A stretch of 15,458 nucleotides of DNA from D2472 sp964275585 (GTDB lineage: Bacteria > Pseudomonadota > Gammaproteobacteria > Magnimaribacterales > D2472), in NCBI GenBank assembly GCA_964275585.1, contig CAXYCJ010000017.1:1-15458 (forward strand), read 5' to 3'. The notes below the pieces were generated by a model. That model had not been told where the DNA came from, ran no database searches, and saw only the letters and a program-made list of their open reading frames with translations. The translations under genes were made by a program, and so were the position numbers. Shown in pieces: positions 8,467-14,223 of this stretch. Positions within the stretch are counted from its first letter, which is position 1. Every line of letters starts with the position of its first letter.

Positions 8467-8764
8467 TTGGTTGGGGGGCTACACCAGGGAATATATAAAT
8501 TTCAGATCGACCACCAGAATTTCTTAGATCAATCAAGGGTTTATATCTGGGGTCTTCATACCAATTTTGAGCTGAGATTAAATCTGGAAATTCCAACAGC
8601 ACATATGCACTTGGCTCTTCATTGCCCTCACGCACGTCTGGTTTAACACCTGAAGCTAAATAAATTCCTCCATGCTCTTTAATTAAATTTGCGGTAGCAG
8701 GAAAATACTCCTCGTACCATTCCCAGCTTTCCATATAAAGTAAACCAAACATATAACCTTTCAT
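8459..8764 (-). CDS. DUF1330 family small protein
   Basis: This is a 101-residue dimeric ferredoxin-like (alpha/beta barrel type) protein of the DUF1330 group, recognised by the MKGYMFGLLYMESWEWYEEY start, the GGIYLASG strand, and EFPDLISAQNWYEDPRYKPL. I chose the ATG at 8764 over the one at 8782 because AGGAGA lies six bases before it, family members begin MKGY, and the candidate promoter would start transcription at about 8782. The family has no settled biochemical role; some relatives resemble small cofactor-free isomerases or monooxygenases. It is the first gene of the unit and overlaps the CoA ligase by 8 nt, which suggests a role early in use of the same substrate. Confidence 0.85.
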   Translation of the reverse strand: MKGYMFGLLYMESWEWYEEYFPATANLIKEHGGIYLASGVKPDVREGNEEPSAYVLLEFPDLISAQNWYEDPRYKPLIDLRNSGGRSEIYIFPGVAPQPND

Positions 8765-8788
8765 TTGAAGTCTCCTGAGCATTTATAT

Positions 8789-8818
8789 AGTATAAAAACA
8801 CTTACCAATATTAATCAA
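8789..8818 (-). promoter_or_regulatory. Candidate sigma70 promoter for the DUF1330-ligase unit
   Basis: On the minus strand TTGATT (plus-strand 8813-8818) and TATACT (8789-8794) are separated by 18 bases. Transcription would start near 8782, leaving a short leader with AGGAGA just before the ATG at 8764. The 64-bp gap (8765-8828) also has to hold the divergent promoter of the DUF35 gene at 8829, for which I see no clear boxes. Confidence 0.5.
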
Positions 8819-8828
8819 AGATAAAAAT

Positions 8829-9248
8829 ATGTCCAATAAAGATGACAATGTATTAGTAGCAACAAATTATATAAGGCAAGAAAATGGTGAATATTTTTTG
8901 TCAGGCCTTAAATGTAAGGGCTGTAATTCTATCTTCCTAGAAAACAGGTCATCTTGTGGTAAATGTTTTGCGCGAGATTGTTTCGTTGAATTGAAATTAG
9001 CAAATACTGGAAAATTATATTCTTACTCAATTGTTCATAGATCATTTCCCGGAGTCGATGTTCCTTATGTTTCAGCCATTGTTGACCTTGATGGGGGTGG
9101 AACAGTTAAAGGAAATTTAGTTGACGTTGACGTTGACCCTCAAAATATATCATTTGATATGAAGGTTAAAATTATCTTTAAAGATGCACTTGGAAGAAAA
9201 GATAAAGATGGTAATGCATACATAAGTTTTTTCTTCGCTCCAATTTAA
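8829..9248 (+). CDS. Second Zn-ribbon / OB-fold DUF35 protein, divergent
   Basis: The 139-residue product has the DUF35 pattern: zinc ribbon with C29/C32 and C43/C46, then an OB-fold containing GKLYSYSIVHRSF and VPYVSAIVDLDGGGTVKGNL. It differs clearly from the DUF35 protein at 46-477, so it is a paralogue rather than a copy. Unlike most DUF35 genes it has no thiolase gene next to it: the next plus-strand gene encodes a membrane protein with its own signals. It starts 64 nt from the DUF1330-ligase unit, so it may be co-regulated with it from a shared divergent region. It could serve the thiolase of this cluster or one encoded elsewhere. Confidence 0.85.
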   Translation: MSNKDDNVLVATNYIRQENGEYFLSGLKCKGCNSIFLENRSSCGKCFARDCFVELKLANTGKLYSYSIVHRSFPGVDVPYVSAIVDLDGGGTVKGNLVDVDVDPQNISFDMKVKIIFKDALGRKDKDGNAYISFFFAPI

Positions 9249-9294
9249 ATTATCTATTTCCGTTGTCTAAACTCATTAGTCTAAATGCGAAGTA

Positions 9295-9323
9295 TTCTCA
9301 TTTAAAAATATATAGTGTAATAT
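9295..9323 (+). promoter_or_regulatory. Candidate promoter of the three-helix membrane protein gene
   Basis: TTCTCA (9295-9300) and TAATAT (9318-9323) are 17 bases apart, giving a start near 9330. The match to sigma70 boxes is moderate (about four of six bases in the -35) and the region is AT-rich, so this is tentative. Confidence 0.35.
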
Positions 9324-9352
9324 TTCTACATATATTTCAATTTAGAAATATT
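9319..9352. repeat. Perfect 10-bp inverted repeat before the membrane protein gene
   Basis: AATATTTCTA (9319-9328) and TAGAAATATT (9343-9352) are exact reverse complements with a 14-base spacer. The left arm overlaps the candidate -10 box, so a repressor-type operator is possible; an AT-rich hairpin in the leader just before the ribosome binding site (GGAGA, 9360-9364) is the alternative. Confidence 0.5.
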
Positions 9353-9370
9353 TAATTTTGGAGAAAAATT

Positions 9371-9802
9371 ATGGAATCTGTAGCATCATTAAACTTTACA
9401 GAATTAGACTTGTGGGATCACCTTTGGATGGCTTCAGGCGGTCAAGGCTCTTGGTTTTTAGCCCTCGGTTTTTTATCTTGGGTGGGATTGAGAATAGGAC
9501 AAAATATATATAACAACGCAGATACTCCAATTGTTATGAAATTAGCTGGAACTATCTTCTCACTCTTTATAGCTTATGGTTGGCTTATTAACTTTGGAGC
9601 CTCAGAGTGGAATGCTAATGGGGTAGCGAATGCTATGGCAGCTATTGAAGCATCAGGGCAAATGATCTCACCATATGCAGATGAATTAATAGCTAATAAT
9701 AATCCAGGAGAGCCATTTAACTTGGTGCCTTCATTGGTCCAAGGATTATTTGTTTTATCAATAACAGCATTGCAGCTTTTGCCAATGTGGATTAAAAAAT
9801 AA
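9371..9802 (+). CDS. Small three-helix inner-membrane protein of unknown function
   Basis: I do not recognise this 143-residue protein. It has three likely membrane segments at about 26-44, 56-76 and 118-138, with a polar, Asn/Ala-rich stretch (77-117) between the second and third that should lie on one side of the membrane. The N-terminal SLNFTELDLWDHLWM segment looks amphipathic. No signal peptide, lipobox or enzyme motif is visible. The ATG has a well-placed GGAGA six bases upstream. The gene stands alone, with a candidate promoter and inverted repeat before it and a strong terminator after it, so it is probably transcribed as a single-gene unit. An ion or small-molecule carrier subunit or a membrane stress protein are only guesses. 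Confidence 0.85.
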   Translation: MESVASLNFTELDLWDHLWMASGGQGSWFLALGFLSWVGLRIGQNIYNNADTPIVMKLAGTIFSLFIAYGWLINFGASEWNANGVANAMAAIEASGQMISPYADELIANNNPGEPFNLVPSLVQGLFVLSITALQLLPMWIKK

Positions 9803-9817
9803 TCATAAAAGATCAAC

Positions 9818-9848
9818 AAAAAAGCCTGCTTAATAGCGGGCTTTTTTT
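9818..9848. terminator. Bidirectional Rho-independent terminator
   Basis: AGCCTGC (9823-9829) and GCGGGCT (9836-9842) form a stem with one G-T pair around the loop TTAATA. A-run and T-run flank it on both sides (9818-9823 and 9842-9848), so it works in either direction. It lies between the convergent ends of the membrane protein gene (9802) and the dehydrogenase gene (9857). Confidence 0.9.
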
Positions 9849-9856
9849 GGCTTAAT

Positions 9857-10741
9857 TTACTTCTCTAATAATTTTATGAGGCTAGAAGTATCTAGTCGTC
9901 CATCCCCCAGAGTTGTTAACTTCTTATAGTTCTGAAGAACAGATTTAGTTGAAGGCAATTTAATATCGATATCCTTCGAATGATCTATAGCTATTTTGAG
10001 GTCTTTAATCATAAGATCTACTGCAAAACCAAAATCAAATTCATCATTAACCATAGTTATAAATCGATTATCCATCTGCCAGGATTGAGCAGCGCCTCCA
10101 GAAATAGCATCAAGAACTTTAGTCATATTTAAATTAGATTTTTTTCCCAAAGCCACTCCCTCAGATAGACCTTGAATAAGGCTGCCTATACATAGCTGAT
10201 TAACCATTTTGGTTAATTGACCATGACCGCTTGGCCCAATATGAACGATGTTCTTTGCATATGACTGCATAAGGTTATTAATTTGTATAAGTTTTTTCTT
10301 AGGCCCTCCAAGCATAATAGACAAAGCACCACCTACAGCACCTGCCTCTCCTCCGCTGACAGGAGCATCAAAGAATGATATTTTTTTTTCTAGGATTTTA
10401 GGATGCTGAGAGATTGATGAAACTAAATCTAACGAGGTTGTTGAGTGATCAACAATTACAGAATTATTTTTAAGAAACTCTAACAAGCCGCTTTTGAGAA
10501 GTACCGAGGAAATAGCAGCGTCATCCTTTAAGCATGTTATTACTCCATCAAATTTTACAGAGCAGTTATTCAGCGCTATTAGCTGAGTTCCACTATGTTT
10601 CTTAACCCATTTAGCGGAAACTGATGAGGTTCTATTAAAGACATAAATATCTAGATTAGTGTTCTTGGATAGATGGCCAGCCATAGCAAATCCCATGGTA
10701 CCAAGACCTGCAAAGAGATATTTCGGCTTAGATTTTTGCAA
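9857..10741 (-). CDS. 3-hydroxyisobutyrate dehydrogenase-like NAD(P)-dependent beta-hydroxyacid dehydrogenase
   Basis: The protein has the family's N-terminal Rossmann motif GLGTMGFAMAGHL, the substrate-binding segment DAPVSGGEAGAVGGALSIML, and the catalytic lysine in GQLTKMVNQL (Lys178 from the chosen start). It should oxidise a beta-hydroxyacid such as 3-hydroxyisobutyrate, or reduce tartronate semialdehyde; the exact substrate is open. I favour the TTG at 10741 (294 residues), which leaves the usual short lead before the Rossmann motif. The frame stays open to a GTG at 10774, which would overlap the upstream peroxiredoxin gene by 47 nt. With the TTG the overlap is 14 nt, so the two genes are co-transcribed. 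It ends at a terminator shared with the convergent membrane protein gene. Confidence 0.85.
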   Translation of the reverse strand: MQKSKPKYLFAGLGTMGFAMAGHLSKNTNLDIYVFNRTSSVSAKWVKKHSGTQLIALNNCSVKFDGVITCLKDDAAISSVLLKSGLLEFLKNNSVIVDHSTTSLDLVSSISQHPKILEKKISFFDAPVSGGEAGAVGGALSIMLGGPKKKLIQINNLMQSYAKNIVHIGPSGHGQLTKMVNQLCIGSLIQGLSEGVALGKKSNLNMTKVLDAISGGAAQSWQMDNRFITMVNDEFDFGFAVDLMIKDLKIAIDHSKDIDIKLPSTKSVLQNYKKLTTLGDGRLDTSSLIKLLEK

Positions 10742-11204
10742 GCTGTGATTCCGCAGATGAGATATTAAGAGCACCGCCCTCTTCTACGTCTATGGATTTG
10801 ATCAAGCCATTCTCAATAGCCATAGCAAACCTCATGCATCTCTTACCCAAACCAAAGCCTGATGCATCCATCACCAACCCAAGGGCTTCTGTTAAATCAC
10901 CATTTCCATCTGCAATCATATTGATGCCATCTGCATTAGAGGCCTCAGACCATGCTTGCATAACAAAGGGGTCATTCACTGATATGAAGACAACTGAATA
11001 CCCTTTAGCTTCAAAGCTAGAAAGATGTTCTATATAACCTGGTAAATGTGATACATGACAAGTAGGCGTAAACGCGCCTGGCACTCCTACCAACAAAACT
11101 TTTTTGTTAGTCAGGTATTCGGATGAATCTACCTCTTGTAATTCTCCTGCCACAACCAAGCGTAATTTTTGAAATGGAAAATTGCTGTTAACTTCTATGG
11201 TCAT
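10728..11204 (-). CDS. Prx5-like peroxiredoxin (redoxin family)
   Basis: A thiol peroxidase of 158 residues. The peroxidatic site is PGAFTPTCHVSHLPGY with Cys49, and the following FISVNDPFVMQAW, DGNGDLTEALGL and C-terminal EEGGALNISSAE motifs are those of the Prx5 group. These enzymes reduce H2O2 and alkyl hydroperoxides using glutathione or thioredoxin-type donors. A second cysteine in GKRCMRFAM is not at a usual resolving position, so a 1-Cys mechanism or an external donor is likely. AAGGAG (plus-strand 11210-11215) lies five bases before the ATG, a strong site. It is the first gene of a two-gene unit with the dehydrogenase and is divergent from the TrpR-family regulator, with 105 bp between the two starts. 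Confidence 0.93.
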   Translation of the reverse strand: MTIEVNSNFPFQKLRLVVAGELQEVDSSEYLTNKKVLLVGVPGAFTPTCHVSHLPGYIEHLSSFEAKGYSVVFISVNDPFVMQAWSEASNADGINMIADGNGDLTEALGLVMDASGFGLGKRCMRFAMAIENGLIKSIDVEEGGALNISSAESQLAKI

Positions 11205-11275
11205 AATAACTCCTTAAAATTTTTATAAATTCTAACCTATTTTGAAGAATAGTATATTTATATTCTTGTTGTATT

Positions 11276-11293
11276 GTTTTAGTATGCTAAAAC
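11276..11293. promoter_or_regulatory. TrpR-type operator-like inverted repeat before the regulator gene
   Basis: GTTTTAG (11276-11282) and CTAAAAC (11287-11293) are perfect reverse complements around the four-base spacer TATG. The E. coli trp operator core is CTAG-4-CTAG; here the inner half-sites are TTAG-4-CTAA, with the same spacing. It is 16 bp before the ATG of a TrpR-family protein and so is a good candidate for autoregulation and control of hisG. Binding is inferred, not shown. Confidence 0.6.
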
Positions 11294-11309
11294 AGATAGA
11301 ATCACTTTT

Positions 11310-11570
11310 ATGAAATTACCTAACATTATAAATGAACTCAAATCGCCAAAGGAAGTTGAGAACTTCATAAAAGATTTATGCACTCCATCGGAGATAAAAG
11401 CCATAAATGAAAGATGGGAAATAGCCCAATTGCTCTATAAAAAAGACAAAAGTTATCGAGAGATCGCTGCTGAATTAAAAACATCAACGGCTACCGTTAC
11501 ACGAGTAGCAAGATTCCTATTTTCTGAGACAAATAATGGATATCTAAATGCATTTAAGAGAATTACATGA
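11310..11570 (+). CDS. TrpR/YerC-YecD family DNA-binding regulator
   Basis: This 86-residue protein matches the TrpR superfamily over its whole length. LCTPSEIKAINERWEIAQLL (23-42) corresponds to TrpR's helix containing LTPDER, and SYREIAAELKTSTATVTRV (48-66) to its helix-turn-helix that ends in IATITR. The length fits the YerC/YecD subgroup rather than E. coli TrpR (about 108). Its TGA overlaps the hisG ATG (ATGA), so it is translationally coupled to the first histidine-biosynthesis gene. This suggests a repressor that senses histidine or a related compound; a TrpR-family regulator of his genes (HisR) has, from memory, been proposed in Gram-positive bacteria. The inverted repeat at 11276-11293 is its likely site. 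Confidence 0.88.
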   Translation: MKLPNIINELKSPKEVENFIKDLCTPSEIKAINERWEIAQLLYKKDKSYREIAAELKTSTATVTRVARFLFSETNNGYLNAFKRIT

Positions 11571-12001
11571 AGGATAAAAAAATTACTATCGCGATACAGA
11601 AAAAAGGCAGACTATCAGATAATAGCAAAAATTTATTAGAGAAATCAGGGGTTAATTTTCGCACATCAGGTGAAAAGCTTTTAGCTCGATCTTCAAATAT
11701 GAACATAGATATTTTACTTGTTAGAGATGATGATATTCCCTCACTTGTTTCTAAAGGTGTGGCAGATTTAGGTATTGTCGGTGAAAATGTCTTAGCAGAA
11801 CAGACGGCAACAAATACTCAACTCAAAGCTCATACTATATTGTCTTTAGGTTTTTCAAGGTGCTCGTTGGCATTTGCAAAACCCTCCTCCTCAAATATGA
11901 AAAATTTAACCAATAAGGCCATTGCAACGTCCTATCCTGGTTTAGTTAAAAAATACCTAAAACAAAATAATATTAAAGCTGAAATTATTAAAATTAATGG
12001 G
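11567..12001 (+). CDS. hisG: ATP phosphoribosyltransferase, 3' end missing at the join
   Basis: The first 145 codons encode the N-terminal half of HisG, which makes the first committed step of histidine biosynthesis from ATP and PRPP. QKKGRLSDNS, NMNIDILLVRDDDIPSLV, GVADLGIVGENVL and IATSYPGLVKKYL align in order with E. coli HisG, up to IKING where E. coli reads LLNGS. After Gly145 the frame continues open to 12163, but those residues (Cys/His/Leu-rich, starting ERCLCHTHLC) bear no resemblance to HisG; they are the antisense of a Bacteroidetes gene. The enzyme normally has about 290-300 residues, so the catalytic and regulatory C-terminal half is missing here. I read the loss as an artefact of the join, not a real truncation. 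Confidence 0.9.
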
Positions 12002-12006
12002 GAGCG
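11996..12006. other. Chimeric junction between two genomes
   Basis: HisG homology stops at codon 145 (AAT GGG, 11996-12001), and minus-strand coding of a signal-peptide-bearing Bacteroidetes protein runs into the same point from the right. Base composition becomes clearly richer in G and C and gene style changes. If one G of the GGGG run were dropped, the hisG frame would read Asn-Gly-Ser as in E. coli, so a few bases of microhomology at the join are possible. No insertion sequence, tRNA or repeat is visible here. Confidence 0.85.
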
Positions 12007-12428
12007 CTGCTTGTGCCATACTCACCTGTGCAGTTTGTCAACACATGGTTTGTGCAATCTCCCACGGATTCATACTTGCAAATTCGAAAACCCTCAGTCA
12101 AATCATAGCTTAATTTCCCTGGGTAACTACATTCAACCTCTTCAGAGAAATACAAATCTGTGATGGCATTTTGTGCAGGGTTCATGGAGTCCGATACGCT
12201 GTCAAGCTGGTTGAGTATGTCGAAAAGAACTTCAGCCAAAGGCTCGTTGTTGTATAGGATTTCTGATGGCGCAAAAGGATTGCCGTAATTTGACAACAAA
12301 TCTTGAAGATCTGGCACACCAATCAAGCTGTCAGCGTTCCCGTCAGGATTATACGGGTATGTGATTGTCTCTTGCGCAAAAGAATTGAAACTCATCGCAA
12401 CAAGAACAAGGGAGATAAAATATTTCAT
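12002..12428 (-). CDS. Secreted Bacteroidetes protein with calcium-loop-like N-terminus, C-terminus missing
   Basis: From the ATG at 12428 the protein opens with a signal peptide, MKYFISLVLVAMSFNSFAQ, typical of Flavobacteriales (cleavage after AQ). Next is NPDGNADSLIGVPDLQDLLS, a dockerin-like pattern of spaced Asp/Asn residues followed by a helix. The rest (LAEVLFDILNQLDSVSDSM and a Cys-containing region) is not recognised; four cysteines in the last ~50 residues could form disulfides. An ATG 18 codons further upstream would spoil the signal peptide. The reading frame hits a stop at 11994, but only because it crosses into hisG DNA, so the true C-terminus is unknown. It is likely to be a surface or secreted protein of a marine Bacteroidetes. 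Confidence 0.75.
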
Positions 12429-12535
12429 AGAATTGAATGTTAGGCCCCATGAAAATACAACATAAAAAATAAAACATGTCATGTCGATTAAAGCAGATAT
12501 TGCATCTCAACGCCTACAAAGAACACAAGCCTCCA

Positions 12536-13120
12536 CTACTCCAACTCTACAATGATTTCATTTTTCCGAAATAAAATCTCGAAAGGAGGATTGTACCCCA
12601 GAACTGAAAACGTGTTTGAATATTTAATCCCGTTTTCATCCAACAATGTGATTAACGCAACCTTGTACTTTTCGATTTTCTCGTTACTTGCCCAACCATT
12701 GAAAGAAATGGCAGCCATCTTCTTTTCTGGCATCTCAATAAATTGAATGGCGGAATTTTCTGGCTTGGGCAAATTGTCTTTTGTAAACCCTTTGGGCACC
12801 AAAAACATCATTGTCATCTCGTCTTCTAACGTCATCGCAACAGGAGAAGTCATTGAGATTTGTTCTTTCTGTTCATTCTTCCCGAAAATATAACCTCCCA
12901 AAATAGAGAACCCATTGCTCGATGCTTGCTTGTAATCATCTGTATCCAATTTCACAGAAGTAAACAAACTGGCTTCATATTTTCTGATTTCAAAATCTGC
13001 ATAAGATTTGATGACGACATACTTATACCCTTCTATGTCATGGCTGCTTTTATATAAATAAATTTGACTGCCTAAAAAGAGTAAAAACAGAACACCGAAA
13101 ATGATTAAAAGTGTTTTCAT
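12536..13120 (-). CDS. SOUL family heme-binding-like protein, membrane anchored
   Basis: The 194-residue product has an N-terminal membrane anchor (about 3-22) followed by a full SOUL domain: FEIRKYEASLFTSV (43-56), the NGFSILGGYIFGKN segment (69-82), ISMTSPVAMT (88-97), and the C-terminal SVLGYNPPFEILFRKNEI (172-189). SOUL proteins bind heme or tetrapyrroles in some cases, but the role of the bacterial members is not settled. I chose the ATG at 13120 because it gives the hydrophobic anchor; the frame stays open to 13204 but those residues are not family-like. It lies 58 nt after the large surface-protein gene, on the same strand, and is probably transcribed separately or by read-through. Confidence 0.9.
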   Translation of the reverse strand: MKTLLIIFGVLFLLFLGSQIYLYKSSHDIEGYKYVVIKSYADFEIRKYEASLFTSVKLDTDDYKQASSNGFSILGGYIFGKNEQKEQISMTSPVAMTLEDEMTMMFLVPKGFTKDNLPKPENSAIQFIEMPEKKMAAISFNGWASNEKIEKYKVALITLLDENGIKYSNTFSVLGYNPPFEILFRKNEIIVELE

Positions 13121-13178
13121 ACACAGGTTGATTGATCCATTAGAGAAAAAACAAAGACTTGGCCATTGACATAGCCTG

Positions 13179-13561
13179 TTACTCACACGTATTCCCGAAG
13201 ACACTTAGAATGATCAATATATCATCCACGGCAACAGAGCCATCCTGATTGACATCCGCATCGCACAAGGACAAACATCCGAACTCGCTCAGCAAAAGAA
13301 GCAGGTCCACGATAGAGATGAAGCCATCCCCGTTCAGATCCTCTGGGCATCCAAAGCACCCCTCACAACCTATGGTAGCGAGCGCACTGACTCTTTCTGA
13401 TTCGCAGGCGATGGGAAGAGGTGCAACTTGCCAATTGTAAAAGAAATAGTAGTAGCTGAACTCGGGTCCAGCTGTTGAATTCGTAATGGAAGCCAACGTC
13501 CCCAAAGCATATGGATAAGAAAGCACGGAACCTGTGCCCTCGCGCCACAATTGGGGGTCAT
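13179..13561 (-). CDS. C-terminal segment of the surface protein with two dockerin-like calcium motifs
   Basis: After the last frameshift near 13562 the protein reads DPQLWREGTGSVLSYPYALG, a beta-rich module ending in YYYFFYNWQVAPL, a Cys cluster (CEGCFGC), then two EF-hand/dockerin-type loops: DLNGDGFISIVDLL (from about 13340) and DADVNQDGSVAVDDIL (from about 13262), each followed by a hydrophobic helix and SEFG or SVFG. It stops at the TAA at 13179-13181 after FGNTCE. I see no typical type IX secretion C-terminal domain (no K-x-P-N-P and no final KxxK strand), so the dockerin-like pair itself forms the end. Many marine Bacteroidetes proteins end in this way. A separate small gene starting here is unlikely. 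Confidence 0.85.
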
Positions 13562-14223
13562 CCGGTCGTGGACCTTAACCCATACCCCACCCCTGCGGGG
13601 ATTTCGAAATTCAAGTCCAATACAAACGCTCCATCTTCAACAAATACAGTGGTGGAGGCTAGGACATTGTTTGCAGCCATCTATGAGCTCGAATGTGCGG
13701 TCATAGGATCCGTTTGCATACACAGTGACGCTGCTGAGCAACATGTCTTCGTATACATCAAATTCCAACCAACGAGAACTGTTTGCGTGGTATTGACCTG
13801 AAGACTGATTCGTGAACTCTCCTCCTGCGAGCACTCGGCGCCCGCATGAGACAACTGAGGCAGAAGCCCAAACAGTGGCCTCCTCTGTCAATGCTGGGAT
13901 GGTGTAGAAAGGAGCCCGATCCGATTTGGCTCCCACCCGCTTCAGAGTCGTACCATAGGATGTTTTCTCCGACAGCTTCGAATGTTGCGTCATCTCCAGA
14001 GACGATGACAAGGTCACTCACTGTAGGAGGTCCCACTGGCGCATCAAATAAGGTGACTGCGTATTCTGCTGAAACGGAGGCTGTTGGAACAGATATCTAC
14101 GGCTGTCACTGAATACATGCCTTCAGAGGTCACATTGATTGATCTGGGATGACTTCCCCTGTAGACCAAACCCACGATTCTGCTTCGCTTGCGGACATCT
14201 GAATGGTTCCGCCAGCACATAGG

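Noticed and set aside
12002..12163. In-frame extension of hisG beyond codon 145 as a genuine Cys/His-rich C-terminus
   Set aside because: The residues do not resemble HisG and are antisense to a signal-peptide-bearing gene; the frame is open by chance across the join.
13121..13204. Upstream extension of the SOUL protein to 13204
   Set aside because: The extra 28 residues are not family-like and would put the membrane anchor inside the protein; the ATG at 13120 gives a normal N-terminus.
13511..14112. Plus-strand open frames at 13511-13801 and 13846-14112
   Set aside because: Antisense shadows of the minus-strand surface protein, whose frames contain recognisable domains; no ribosome binding site or family match.
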